Shown one piece after another: positions 35,200-43,419 of a stretch of DNA of 64,000 nt. How positions within the stretch are numbered: the first letter of the stretch is position 1; each line of letters begins with the position of its first letter. The notes under the pieces are model-generated. The model saw nothing but the letters and a program-made list of their open reading frames with translations, made no database searches and was not told where the DNA came from. Both the position numbers and the translations under genes were made by a program. Source of the DNA: CAZGXI01 sp964529715 (GTDB lineage: Bacteria; Chloroflexota; Anaerolineae; Aggregatilineales; Ch27); contig CAZGXI010000014.1 in assembly GCA_964529715.1 (NCBI GenBank), forward strand, positions 43,423 through 107,422, in the 5' to 3' direction.

Positions 35200-35637
35200 T
35201 CAGGACGACGGCATGACCGGGCCGGGCGTGCGGGTAGCCCCCGGCTCCGCTCCGGGGAGAGAAGAGTCGGTAGGGAGGAGCGTGGGCACGCCGAACCGCT
35301 GGCCAAGCCGCGCCCGCCCGTCGAGCGTGAGGGCCAGGTCGTCTGGTGCGTCGTACACCAGCGGGTCGAAGAACACATCTGGGTAGCGGCTGGTGAAGGC
35401 GCTCCGCACGACGAAGGCCGTGTCGCGCCGCATGATCAGCGTCACGGCCACGATTTTTTGCTTTTCGACCGCATAGCCGACCAGCGCCAGGTCGTCTGGC
35501 ACGCTCATGCTGTAGACGACCGGGCGGAAGGTGATCCAGTACGTGCGGGCGGCGCGGAAGAACCACGCCTCGTTCAGGCCAGGCGCGAACAGCAAAAAGT
35601 GCACGTCGAAGGTGGCGGGTGGAGTGAGTTGAGACAT
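35200..35637 (-). CDS. Stand-alone copy of the unknown glycosidase C-terminal module
   Basis: 145 residues. Residues 9-115 (VHFLLFAPGLNEAWFFRAAR, then FRPVV, KIVAVTLIMRRD, RYPDVFFDPLVYD, LGQRFG) align along the full length with the last 100 residues of the GH-A-like protein; roughly a third of positions are identical by eye. The last 30 residues are Pro/Gly/Ser-rich and disordered. It lies 41 bases upstream of the gene with the fused copy and 9 bases downstream of the small gene at 35647, so these are likely one operon. The module has conserved W, F, R and D; it could be a sugar-binding or partner domain. Confidence 0.6.
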   Translation of the reverse strand: MSQLTPPATFDVHFLLFAPGLNEAWFFRAARTYWITFRPVVYSMSVPDDLALVGYAVEKQKIVAVTLIMRRDTAFVVRSAFTSRYPDVFFDPLVYDAPDDLALTLDGRARLGQRFGVPTLLPTDSSLPGAEPGATRTPGPVMPSS

Positions 35638-35646
35638 GACAGTCGC

Positions 35647-35826
35647 TTAAGGATGGTCGCTGGGATCGTCCACTGAGAACCCTTCGGCGGAAAGCCTCCC
35701 GTTCGTCGTCGAAAGTGACTGCCAGCGGAGGATGATTACCTCGACGGGGCCAAGGGACACATCGTCGGGCAGCGTAAGACGGCGGCTCTTGTCTACTTCC
35801 GCCCGAAAGGTGATCGGGGCGACCAT
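35647..35826 (-). CDS. Small antitoxin-like (beta-hairpin) protein
   Basis: 59 residues. The N-terminus, MVAPITFRAEVDKSRRLTLP, then DDVSLGPVEVIIL, has the strand-turn-strand form with a V-D-K-S-R-R-L-x-L-P core seen in AF2212/AbrB-type antitoxins. A GAGGA ribosome site lies 11 bases before the ATG. The next gene starts 9 bases after its stop and is not a toxin I know, so if this is an antitoxin relative it is an orphan or a regulator of the glycosidase operon. Family assignment is by pattern only. Confidence 0.5.
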   Translation of the reverse strand: MVAPITFRAEVDKSRRLTLPDDVSLGPVEVIILRWQSLSTTNGRLSAEGFSVDDPSDHP

Positions 35827-36050
35827 AAGAATTGTCCTCGTATACCACTTACCGGTCGATTTTACCCCAAAAAACAGTTCGCGGAGGATTTCAGCATTAC
35901 GTTATAGAAGGTTGTCAGAAAGGTGGGCGTATAGGCTTTGCTTACCGGTCGGCGGGCTGCAAATCGGCTTGCCGGGCGTGCCCGCCGCGCTACAATACGC
36001 CCACAACCTGCGACACACTTCACCCGTTGAACGAGAAGGATAATCTTCCC

Positions 36051-37388
36051 ATGGCAACGCCGATCCTGATCCAGGACATTGCACGGTACGACGGCCAGGA
36101 TGTGACCGTGCGTGGCTGGCTGTACGACAAGACCCACAAGGGCAAACTGGCCTTCCTCAAGGTGCGCGACGGCAGCGGCATCGCGCAGTGCGTGGCCTTT
36201 CAGAAAGAAATGGACCCGGCACAGTTCGAGACTGCTATTGCGCTGTCCCAGGAATCGTCCCTGGTTGTCACGGGCGTCGTCCGCAAGGACGATCGCGCCC
36301 CCGGCTATCCCGGCGGCTACGAGATCGGGATCAAATCGCTGGAGGTGATCCAGGTAGCAGACGAATACCCGATCACCCCCAAGGAGCACGGCACCGAATT
36401 CCTGATGGACCACCGCCACTTGTGGCTGCGCTCCACACGCCAGTGGGCCATCCTGCGCATCCGCGCCACGATCATCAAGGCCATCCGCGACTGGCTGGAC
36501 GATCACGGCTATCTGCTGGTTGATACGCCCATCCTCACGCCTGCCGCCGGCGAGAACACCACTACGCTGTTCCAGATCGACTACTTCGGCGAGCCGGCTT
36601 TCCTGGCGCAAACCGGGCAACTTTACAACGAAGCCAACATGGCTGCACACGGCAAGGTCTACTGCTTCGGCCCGACCTTCCGCGCGGAAAAATCCAAGAC
36701 GCGCCGCCACCTGATGGAATTCTGGATGGTCGAGCCGGAGATGGCCTTCTTCGACCTGGACGCCCTGATCGAGATGGAGCAGGATTTCGTCTCGACCATT
36801 GTGCAGACCGTGCTGGCGAAGCGCCGCCAGGAACTTGCCATCCTGGAACGCGACACGGCACGCCTGGAGAACATTGCGCCGCCCTTCCCGCGCATCACCT
36901 ACACTGAGGCGGTGAAACGGCTGCAAGAACGCGCCGCCCAGACCGACGACCCGGAACAAAAGGCCCTGCTGAACATCACCTGGGGCGAAGATTTCGGCGC
37001 GCCGCACGAAACCGCCATCGCCGAGATGTTCGACCGCCCTGTGTTTGTGACGCACTACCCAGCAGAAGCTAAAGCCTTCTATATGCAGCCGAACAAAGAC
37101 GACCCCAAGGTGGTCAACTGCACGGACTTGCTCGCGCCGGAAGGCTACGGCGAGATCACGGGCGGCAGCGAGCGCATCTTCGATGCCGCCTTGCTGGAGG
37201 AGCGCGTCAAGACGATGAGCATCCCGCGCGAGGCGTATGCCTGGTATCTGGACCTGCGACGCTTCGGCAGCGTGCCACACGCGGGCTTCGGATTGGGCGT
37301 AGAGCGCGTGGTGGCGTGGATTTGCGGCCTGCCGCACATCCGCGAGACCATTCCCTATCCGCGCATGTTGAGCCGCAATTACCCCTAG
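36051..37388 (+). CDS. asnS: Asparaginyl-tRNA synthetase
   Basis: 445 residues. The N-terminal OB fold binds the anticodon (DVTVRGWLYDKTHKGKLAFL), and the class II catalytic domain has motif 2 CFGPTFRAEKSKTRRHLMEF, the Asn-type pocket FLAQTGQLYNEA, and motif 3 GFGLGVERVVAWICG. The N-type rather than D-type sequence FRAEKSKTRRH distinguishes it from aspartyl-tRNA synthetase. The start ATG follows AGAAGG; the frame upstream is not used. Downstream hairpin terminates it. Presence of asnS means the organism charges tRNA-Asn directly. Confidence 0.96.
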   Translation: MATPILIQDIARYDGQDVTVRGWLYDKTHKGKLAFLKVRDGSGIAQCVAFQKEMDPAQFETAIALSQESSLVVTGVVRKDDRAPGYPGGYEIGIKSLEVIQVADEYPITPKEHGTEFLMDHRHLWLRSTRQWAILRIRATIIKAIRDWLDDHGYLLVDTPILTPAAGENTTTLFQIDYFGEPAFLAQTGQLYNEANMAAHGKVYCFGPTFRAEKSKTRRHLMEFWMVEPEMAFFDLDALIEMEQDFVSTIVQTVLAKRRQELAILERDTARLENIAPPFPRITYTEAVKRLQERAAQTDDPEQKALLNITWGEDFGAPHETAIAEMFDRPVFVTHYPAEAKAFYMQPNKDDPKVVNCTDLLAPEGYGEITGGSERIFDAALLEERVKTMSIPREAYAWYLDLRRFGSVPHAGFGLGVERVVAWICGLPHIRETIPYPRMLSRNYP

Positions 37389-37409
37389 ACGGTTCGCGCA
37401 GGCAAGCAG

Positions 37410-37441
37410 ACGCGGCAGACCCAGGTTGTCGTCTGCCGCGT
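37410..37441 (+). terminator. Hairpin after asnS
   Basis: An 11-bp stem (ACGCGGCAGAC/GTCTGCCGCGT) with a 10-base loop lies 21 bases after the stop. T-rich sequence follows (TTGTCCCTGATTTTG) but no clean run. Confidence 0.65.
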
Positions 37442-37552
37442 TGTCCCTGATTTTGTACAGAACAAACGAACAACAGTATACCTCTTGTGCGAAAAGGTTT
37501 ATAATAGTTGAAGTGTAGGCATGGCTGACAAATAGTTTAGGGGTGAGAGAGC

Positions 37553-37822
37553 ATGGACCTTATTAACATTATTGTCTGGATCATTGTCGGTGGTATCGCG
37601 GGCTGGCTCGCCAGCATCGTGATGAAAACCAACCGCGAGCAGGGCCTCCTGCAAGACATCATCGTGGGCGTGGTCGGCGGCTTCATCGGCGGGTTTGTTC
37701 TGAACTTGCTGGGGGTCGGCGGCGGCGTCACCGGTCTCAACATTGCCAGCATTTTGACGGCATTCATCGGCGCGGTCATCTTTCTGGCGGTGCTGCGCTT
37801 TATCCGGCAGCGTGGGACTTAG
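37553..37822 (+). CDS. GlsB/YeaQ/YmgE family membrane protein
   Basis: 89 residues with three membrane helices: IIVWIIVGGIAGWLASIVMK, IIVGVVGGFIGGFVLNLLGV and ILTAFIGAVIFLAVLRFI. The glycine pattern G-G-I-A-G-W and G-G-F-I-G-G is the family signature (transglycosylase-associated protein). The family is linked to stress response; its biochemical role is unknown. A TATAAT is at 37500-37505, with no good -35. Single gene, followed by a 550-base gap. Confidence 0.88.
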   Translation: MDLINIIVWIIVGGIAGWLASIVMKTNREQGLLQDIIVGVVGGFIGGFVLNLLGVGGGVTGLNIASILTAFIGAVIFLAVLRFIRQRGT

Positions 37823-37962
37823 GCACTTCGGCTGCCGGAGAGTGGCGCCTGGCGCATCTGTAACCACGAAAAGAAATCGCTTGCGCCGGGGCATGGACGG
37901 TGTTTTGCCAGGCAGCCATGCCCCGGTTGCGATGCATCAGCATTGGCGCAGGAGACTGCCGC

Positions 37963-38010
37963 CTTCAGCTTTCAGCAAGTCGCTCTCCACTGACCGCTGA
38001 CTGCTGGCAG
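37963..38010. repeat. Facing pair of 7-bp repeats in a 550-base gene-free gap
   Basis: CTTCAGC, TTTCAGC on one side, and CTGACCG, CTGACTG, CTGGCAG on the other: CTGANNG-type heptads in opposite sense. The stretch 37823-38375 has no convincing gene; it holds this pair and the hairpin at 38286. Confidence 0.6.
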
Positions 38011-38285
38011 AGGAATGCGCCTTGCTCCTTTCTTGCTTGTTGAACGGTATACTTGACCTCAAGGCACTCCGCTTGCGGAGCAACGGTTTGCAGCACCTGA
38101 CCAACTGAAGATAGCAGGTTGCAGGCGGGAAAACGTCGTCTGCGTAAACTTCAACGTCGGATACCCTCCGCACACGCGCCGTCTCCGGGCGGCGGGCTGC
38201 GGTCAACCAGCCGGTCGTTGGATCGACTAGGCCGGGTTAGCTATCGTCCCGGCTGAACGGGTCCGCCGATGCTGCGAGGCCCAAG

Positions 38286-38305
38286 CTGTCGCCTTTAGGC
38301 GACAG
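38286..38305 (-). terminator. Hairpin beyond the TPR sensor kinase gene
   Basis: Perfect 8-bp stem CTGTCGCC/GGCGACAG with TTTA loop, 70 bases after the kinase stop on the minus strand. No U-tract follows. Confidence 0.4.
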
Positions 38306-38375
38306 TCGTTGATACAGAGCCGCGATGATTTGTGGCAAGGCCACACCTTTTCTCGCCGCCCGGCGCAGAAGCCCT

Positions 38376-40223
38376 TCATGCCGCCGCGCCGGACCGGTTC
38401 TGGGCGACAGATGCCGACGGGGAAAGAGGAATGGCAAAACTGAACACGCTGCCCTTACCCATTTCGCTTTCGGCCCAGATGCGCCCGCCGTGCTGCTCAA
38501 CGATGGTCCTGGCGATGGTCAGGCCCAGGCCCGACCCTTCGGTAAGCTGCCCTTCGCTGCGGAAGAACGGGCGGAAGATGTGCGGCAGGTCTTCGGGCGC
38601 GATGCCGATGCCGGTATCGGCCACACAGACCACACACTCCTGATCAACCAATGTGATGCTCACGGACACCTCGCCTGCCGGCGTATATTTGACCGCGTTG
38701 GACAGCAGATTGGCGATGACCCGTTCCAACTGGCCGGGGTCTGCCGAAACGCTTAGTGTGGGGTTGCCGCTCTCGAAGCGCAGGACCAGGTTGTGCTGCT
38801 GGGCTAGCAGCTCGAACTGCTGGACCACTTTCTCCACCAGCGGCGTGATGGCAACGGTCTGACAATGCAGGACGTAGCCGGTTTCCAGACGCGCCAGGTC
38901 GAGCAGGTCGCTGATCAACTGCTGCATCCGGGCGATCTGATCGTCGATACGGCCCACGATCTGGCGCCCTTCGGGGTCGGCGGACAGGCGGCGGCGCAGC
39001 AGGTAGGTGGCGGTTTTCATCACGGCCAGCGGCCCTTTGAGGTCATGCGACGTGGTGTGGAGCATTTCATCCTTCAGGCGGCTGAGCCGTTCGTAGTACT
39101 GCCGTTCCTGCTCCCGCAGTTCGGCCTGCCGGGTTGCTTCCTGTTGTGCCTGCTGGGTGCGGTGGAGGACTTCCAGGCTGCTCACCCTGTGCCGGATATT
39201 CTCGTTGCTCTGCTGTTCCCGGAGCGCGTGGAATTGCTCATAGTGCTCCAGCGCCCGGCGATAGTCGCCTAGCTGCTTGTAGAGCTGCGCCAACGACTCG
39301 TGGCACAACGCGAGGCCATGTATATGGTTGGCGCGGTCGAACACCTGCACAGCCTGATCGTACAGGGCTATCGCCTGCTCAAAATTCTGCTGCTGGCGGC
39401 GCAGGTCGCCTAGCAGCATTAACGCCCGGCCCTGCGTGCCTTCGCTGCCGGTCTGATCGCAAAACCGCAGCGATTTCTGCACATGGTCGATGCCCTGCTC
39501 GATCTGTCCCAGTTTCCGATAAGTTTCGGCCAGCAGCATGTGAATGTTGGCCTGGCCGTTGATGTGCCGCGTTTTCTCAAACAATTCCAACGCCCGAAAT
39601 CCTGCCTCCAGAGCCTGGGTAAACATGCCCATGTTGGTGTAGAACAAGCAGTAGTTGTTATATAGCGCGGCCATGCCCTCTGCGTCGTTGAGTTCCCGGC
39701 AGATCGCCATAGCCCGGTCGGTGTATTCCAGGGCGCGTGTATCGTCGCCCTGCAAATTCAGGATCACGCCGATCTGCCGCATGGCGCGGGCTTCTTCGCG
39801 CTGCTGGCCGGTCTCTTGAGCCAGGCGCTGCATCTCCATAAAGGTTTCCAGCGCCGGCACGTAGTCTCCCATGACACGGTAGGCCGTCCCACGCGCGAAT
39901 AGGGCAATGGTCTGCCGGTCGCGCACCTGCAACTGCTGATACAGCGCCAACGCCCGGTTTGCCAGATCAAGCCCTTCCACCGGTTTGCCGCTCCAGGGAT
40001 AGAGTTCCGCCAGCACCGCCAGGCTATCTGCCACACCCAGCAGGTATGGTTGTTCGGCAAAAATGCCGCTCTGGGCCAGTTCTTGGGCTTGTTGAGCCAG
40101 CAACGGCGCTTTGAGCTTGTCCCGGTAGATCAGCGCACGCGCCTGTCGGTTCAGAGCATCGATCTGCTCTCTGAGCCGAAGTGCCGCTTCGTCGGGGGAC
40201 GAAGGCGTAGCCGGGTCGAACAT
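38376..40223 (-). CDS. TPR-domain sensor histidine kinase
   Basis: 615 residues, soluble. Tetratricopeptide repeats fill about residues 45-345 (for example AIALYDQAVQVFDRANHIHG, then ALCHESLAQLYKQLGDYRRA), a coiled coil spans about 345-385 and the kinase begins with LHTTSHDLKGPLAVMK (His near 392). The ATP-binding part has NLLSNAVKYTPAG, VADTGIGIAPEDLPHIFRPF and GSGLGLTIARTIVEQHGG. No transmembrane segment, no receiver and no adjacent response regulator. TPRs likely sense a partner protein or peptide. ATG 40223 was chosen because AAGGAG precedes it; the frame extends further upstream without family similarity. Confidence 0.9.
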   Translation of the reverse strand: MFDPATPSSPDEAALRLREQIDALNRQARALIYRDKLKAPLLAQQAQELAQSGIFAEQPYLLGVADSLAVLAELYPWSGKPVEGLDLANRALALYQQLQVRDRQTIALFARGTAYRVMGDYVPALETFMEMQRLAQETGQQREEARAMRQIGVILNLQGDDTRALEYTDRAMAICRELNDAEGMAALYNNYCLFYTNMGMFTQALEAGFRALELFEKTRHINGQANIHMLLAETYRKLGQIEQGIDHVQKSLRFCDQTGSEGTQGRALMLLGDLRRQQQNFEQAIALYDQAVQVFDRANHIHGLALCHESLAQLYKQLGDYRRALEHYEQFHALREQQSNENIRHRVSSLEVLHRTQQAQQEATRQAELREQERQYYERLSRLKDEMLHTTSHDLKGPLAVMKTATYLLRRRLSADPEGRQIVGRIDDQIARMQQLISDLLDLARLETGYVLHCQTVAITPLVEKVVQQFELLAQQHNLVLRFESGNPTLSVSADPGQLERVIANLLSNAVKYTPAGEVSVSITLVDQECVVCVADTGIGIAPEDLPHIFRPFFRSEGQLTEGSGLGLTIARTIVEQHGGRIWAESEMGKGSVFSFAIPLSPSASVAQNRSGAAA

Positions 40224-40458
40224 GGGTAGTCTCCTTGCGATCCGGCTGCCTGCGAGCAGCCTTCGCCTGAACGTTGTGGGGGGAGACTGGGGGAACAAGG
40301 ATGAATCATACGCGAACTGCCGTTTTTCCGCTACACTGGGGCAGGGTGTTCGCGGTATACTGAGATGTTGCCCTCTGCGCCGGGCATGGCGCAAGGCAGC
40401 AGCAGATCGCATCATCGCGGCGCGCGCGGCGCGCCTGGTTCAGGAGACACATACGCTG

Positions 40459-41886
40459 ATGACCACCGTCGTTACGCCAGAATGGGTCAAGGATGCCGTC
40501 TTTTACCAGATTTTTCCAGACCGCTTCGCCCGGAGCGAGGCCGTGCCCAAGCCCACGAACCTGGAACCCTGGGACTCCCCGCCGACGCCTTACGGCTTCA
40601 AGGGCGGCGATCTGATGGGCGTGGTGGAGCATCTGGACTATCTGGCCGACCTGGGCATCAGCGCGATTTACTTCACGCCGATCTTCCAGTCGGCCTCCAA
40701 TCACCGCTATCACACCCACGATTACTACCGGGTTGATCCAATCCTGGGGACAAACGACACCCTGCGCACGCTGCTGGATGAGGCGCACCGGCGCGGCATC
40801 CGCGTTGTGCTGGATGGCGTGTTCAACCACGCCAGTCGGGGCTTTTTCCAGTTCAATCACCTGTTGGAATGCGGCGAACATTCCCCATACATCGACTGGT
40901 TCACAGTAGAACAGTTCCCGGTGAATGCCTACGACCGCAGGGCTAAAAAGCCCAACTATAAGTGCTGGTGGAACCTGCCCGCCCTGCCCAAGTTCAACAC
41001 CGACACGCCCGCCGTGCGCGAATTCATCTGGGGTGTGGCCGAGCATTGGGTGCGGTTCGGCATCGATGGCTGGCGGCTGGACGTACCCGCCGAGATCGAC
41101 GACGACGCCTTCTGGCAAGAGTTCCGACGGCGCGTCAAGCGCATCAATGCGGAGGCGTATATCGTCGGCGAAATCTGGGAACCAGCACAGCGTTGGCTGC
41201 AAGGCGACCAGTTCGACGCCGTGATGAACTACGTTTTTGCCCGCGCGGCCATCGGGTTCTTCGGCGGCAAGACGCTGACCGGTCTCCGACATGGCCCCTT
41301 TGCATTGGACGCGCATGACGCTGCTGCCTTTGCCCAGGCGATCACCACCTCGCTCAGCCTGTACGACTGGCAGGTGACGCTGGCACAGCTGAACCTGCTC
41401 GGCAGCCACGACACGGCCCGCTTCCTGAGCATCGTCGGCGAAGACCGGACTGCGCTCCAGCTGGCGACGCTGTTCCAGATGACCATGCCCGGCGCGCCAT
41501 GCATCTACTACGGCGACGAACTGGGCCTGACCGGTGGCCCGGAACCTGCCTCGCGCGGCACGATCCCCTGGGATCGCCTGGACGAACTCAAGAATGACCT
41601 GTGGCGCTCTATCCGGGACGCCATTGCGCTGCGCAAGCGCATCCCGGCGCTGCGACGCGGCCTGTTCGCGGTGATCCACGCCCAGGGCGATGTGTTCGCT
41701 TTCACCCGCACCCTCGACGGGACGCAGGCATTGGTCGCCTTCAACGCCGGGCAGGCCGCCGCGAGCGTGGCGCTGCCGGTGGGCGGTCTGCGTGAGGTTG
41801 CGTTCGGTCAGCCGGAACAGGTGTCGTTCGCCGAGCGCGGCGTGAGCCTGGTGCTGCCGGGCCGCAGCGGGATCGTCGTGATATAG
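40459..41886 (+). CDS. Alpha-glycosidase, GH13 (neopullulanase/cyclomaltodextrinase type)
   Basis: 475 residues, intracellular. Conserved GH13 regions: DGVFNH (region I), GWRLDVPAE (nucleophile Asp near 206), IVGEIW (acid/base Glu near 238) and GSHDTAR (transition-state Asp near 317). The N-terminal starch-binding domain of most neopullulanases is absent; the protein begins directly with WVKDAVFYQIFPDRFA. The C-terminal beta domain is present. It hydrolyses alpha-1,4-linked maltooligosaccharides or cyclodextrin-like sugar by inference from family. The next gene is a close paralogue of the same length. Confidence 0.93.
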   Translation: MTTVVTPEWVKDAVFYQIFPDRFARSEAVPKPTNLEPWDSPPTPYGFKGGDLMGVVEHLDYLADLGISAIYFTPIFQSASNHRYHTHDYYRVDPILGTNDTLRTLLDEAHRRGIRVVLDGVFNHASRGFFQFNHLLECGEHSPYIDWFTVEQFPVNAYDRRAKKPNYKCWWNLPALPKFNTDTPAVREFIWGVAEHWVRFGIDGWRLDVPAEIDDDAFWQEFRRRVKRINAEAYIVGEIWEPAQRWLQGDQFDAVMNYVFARAAIGFFGGKTLTGLRHGPFALDAHDAAAFAQAITTSLSLYDWQVTLAQLNLLGSHDTARFLSIVGEDRTALQLATLFQMTMPGAPCIYYGDELGLTGGPEPASRGTIPWDRLDELKNDLWRSIRDAIALRKRIPALRRGLFAVIHAQGDVFAFTRTLDGTQALVAFNAGQAAASVALPVGGLREVAFGQPEQVSFAERGVSLVLPGRSGIVVI

Positions 41887-41892
41887 CAAGCT

Positions 41893-41969
41893 AACCGCCA
41901 AGACACCAGGCGCGCCAGGTTTGTTGGATTTACCTGGGGTTGTCTTAGCGTCTTTGCGTCTTGGCGGTT
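41893..41969. repeat. Inverted repeat between the tandem GH13 genes
   Basis: AACCGCCAAGAC and GTCTTGGCGGTT, perfect 12-bp arms about 50 bases apart, with further CCAGG/CCTGG pairing inside. Related to 6792-6841. Confidence 0.7.
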
Positions 41970-41990
41970 CAATCTTTTGGAATGGTAAAC

Positions 41991-43418
41991 ATGAACGTGT
42001 CTACCCCCGATTGGGTCAAGGACGCCGTCTTTTACCAGATATTCCCAGATCGCTTCGCGCAGAGCCGGGACGTGCCTAAACCGTCGAACCTGGAGGCGTG
42101 GGATTCCCCGCCGACGCGCTACGGCTTCAAGGGCGGCGATCTGTTGGGCGTGGTTGAGCGTCTGGATTATCTGGCCGACCTGGGCGTGACGGCCCTCTAC
42201 CTGAATCCGATCTTCCGGGCGGCTTCTAACCACCGCTACAACACCCACGACTACTACGAGGTCGATCCGATCCTGGGCGGGAACGCGGCCCTGCGCGCTC
42301 TGGTAGACGCCGCCCATGCGCGCGGGATGCGCGTGGTGCTGGATGGCGTGTTCAACCATGTCGGGCGGGGGTTTTTTCAGTTCAACCACCTGCTGGAATG
42401 CGGCGGGGCATCGCCCTATGTGGACTGGTTCACGGCACAGAACTTCCCGCTGAGCGCCTACGACCGTCACGCCGACCTGAACTACGTCGGCTGGTTCGGC
42501 AGCCGCGCCCTGCCCAAACTGAACCTGCACAACCCGGTCGTGCGCAAGTACATCTTCGATGTGGCGGAGCACTGGATTCGCTTCGGCGTGGACGGCTGGC
42601 GGCTGGACGCCGCCGAACAGATCGAGGCCGACGGCTTCTGGCAGGAATTCCGGCAGCGCGTCAAGGCGGTCAACCCGGAGGCGTACATCGTCGGGGAGAT
42701 CTGGTTCCCAGCGGAACGCTACCTGCAAGGCGACCAGTTCGACGGCGTCACCAACTACCTGTTCATGCGCCCGGCGGTAGGCTTCTTTGGGGCACGGACG
42801 CTGGACGATTATGTGAAGCAGGGCCACCTACAGGCATCGGTTCTGCCGCTGGATGCGCCCGGCTTTGCTCGCGCGATCGAGGCGGTGCTGGCCCGCTATC
42901 CCTGGGAGATCACGCTGGCGCAGTTGAACCTGCTCAACAGTCACGACACACCGCGCTTCCTGTCGCTGGTCGGCGGCGACGAGAGCGCCCTGCGGCTGGC
43001 GTTGCTGTGCCTGCTGACCATGCCCGGCGCGCCGAATCTCTACTACGGCGACGAACTGGGGCTGCCCGGCGGCCCTGATCCCGGCTGTCGCGGCGCGATG
43101 CCCTGGGCGCAGGCGGAGGCGCGCGGCGACCTGTGGCGCTACACGCAGCAGGCTATCGCCCTGCGAAAGGCCCATCCTGCACTGCGGCGCGGGACGTATG
43201 CAACCGTCCTGGCCGAGGGCGACCTGCTGGCCTATACGCGCGCGCTCGACGGCGCAACGGTGCTGGTGATATTGAACGCCGGGCAGGAACCGGCGTTGGT
43301 GGCGCTGCCGGTTGGTGGCCTGTCGCGGCTGGCCTTCGGCGCGTCGCCGCAATGCGCGATCAAAGCAGATAACGTTCAGGTAGTTGTTCCGGCTAGAAGC
43401 GGAATAGTGGTGGTGTGA
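41991..43418 (+). CDS. Alpha-glycosidase, GH13, tandem paralogue
   Basis: 475 residues, the same length as its upstream neighbour, with the same motifs (DGVFNH, GWRLDAAEQ, IVGEIW, NSHDTPR) and the same start (TPDWVKDAVFYQIFPDRFAQ). The two arose by tandem duplication. Differences cluster at the cleft: region II continues AAEQIEAD in place of VPAEIDDD and the loop before it has NYVGWFGSRALPKLNL in place of NYKCWWNLPALPKFNT, so the two likely differ in substrate preference. ATG 41991 matches the neighbour's start; ATG 41982 is possible. The next gene begins 1 base after the stop. Confidence 0.93.
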   Translation: MNVSTPDWVKDAVFYQIFPDRFAQSRDVPKPSNLEAWDSPPTRYGFKGGDLLGVVERLDYLADLGVTALYLNPIFRAASNHRYNTHDYYEVDPILGGNAALRALVDAAHARGMRVVLDGVFNHVGRGFFQFNHLLECGGASPYVDWFTAQNFPLSAYDRHADLNYVGWFGSRALPKLNLHNPVVRKYIFDVAEHWIRFGVDGWRLDAAEQIEADGFWQEFRQRVKAVNPEAYIVGEIWFPAERYLQGDQFDGVTNYLFMRPAVGFFGARTLDDYVKQGHLQASVLPLDAPGFARAIEAVLARYPWEITLAQLNLLNSHDTPRFLSLVGGDESALRLALLCLLTMPGAPNLYYGDELGLPGGPDPGCRGAMPWAQAEARGDLWRYTQQAIALRKAHPALRRGTYATVLAEGDLLAYTRALDGATVLVILNAGQEPALVALPVGGLSRLAFGASPQCAIKADNVQVVVPARSGIVVV

Positions 43419-43419
43419 G

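Noticed and set aside
35862..37337. Long minus-strand frame antisense to asnS
   Set aside because: asnS on the plus strand has all class II synthetase motifs; the opposite frame is a GC-rich shadow.
37937..38206. 89-residue minus-strand frame in the 550-base gap
   Set aside because: It overlaps the heptad repeats, has no ribosome site and no recognisable composition.
38237..38500. 87-residue frame overlapping the end of the TPR kinase, considered as a frameshifted kinase tail
   Set aside because: The kinase frame ends normally for its family and the other frame shows no domain.
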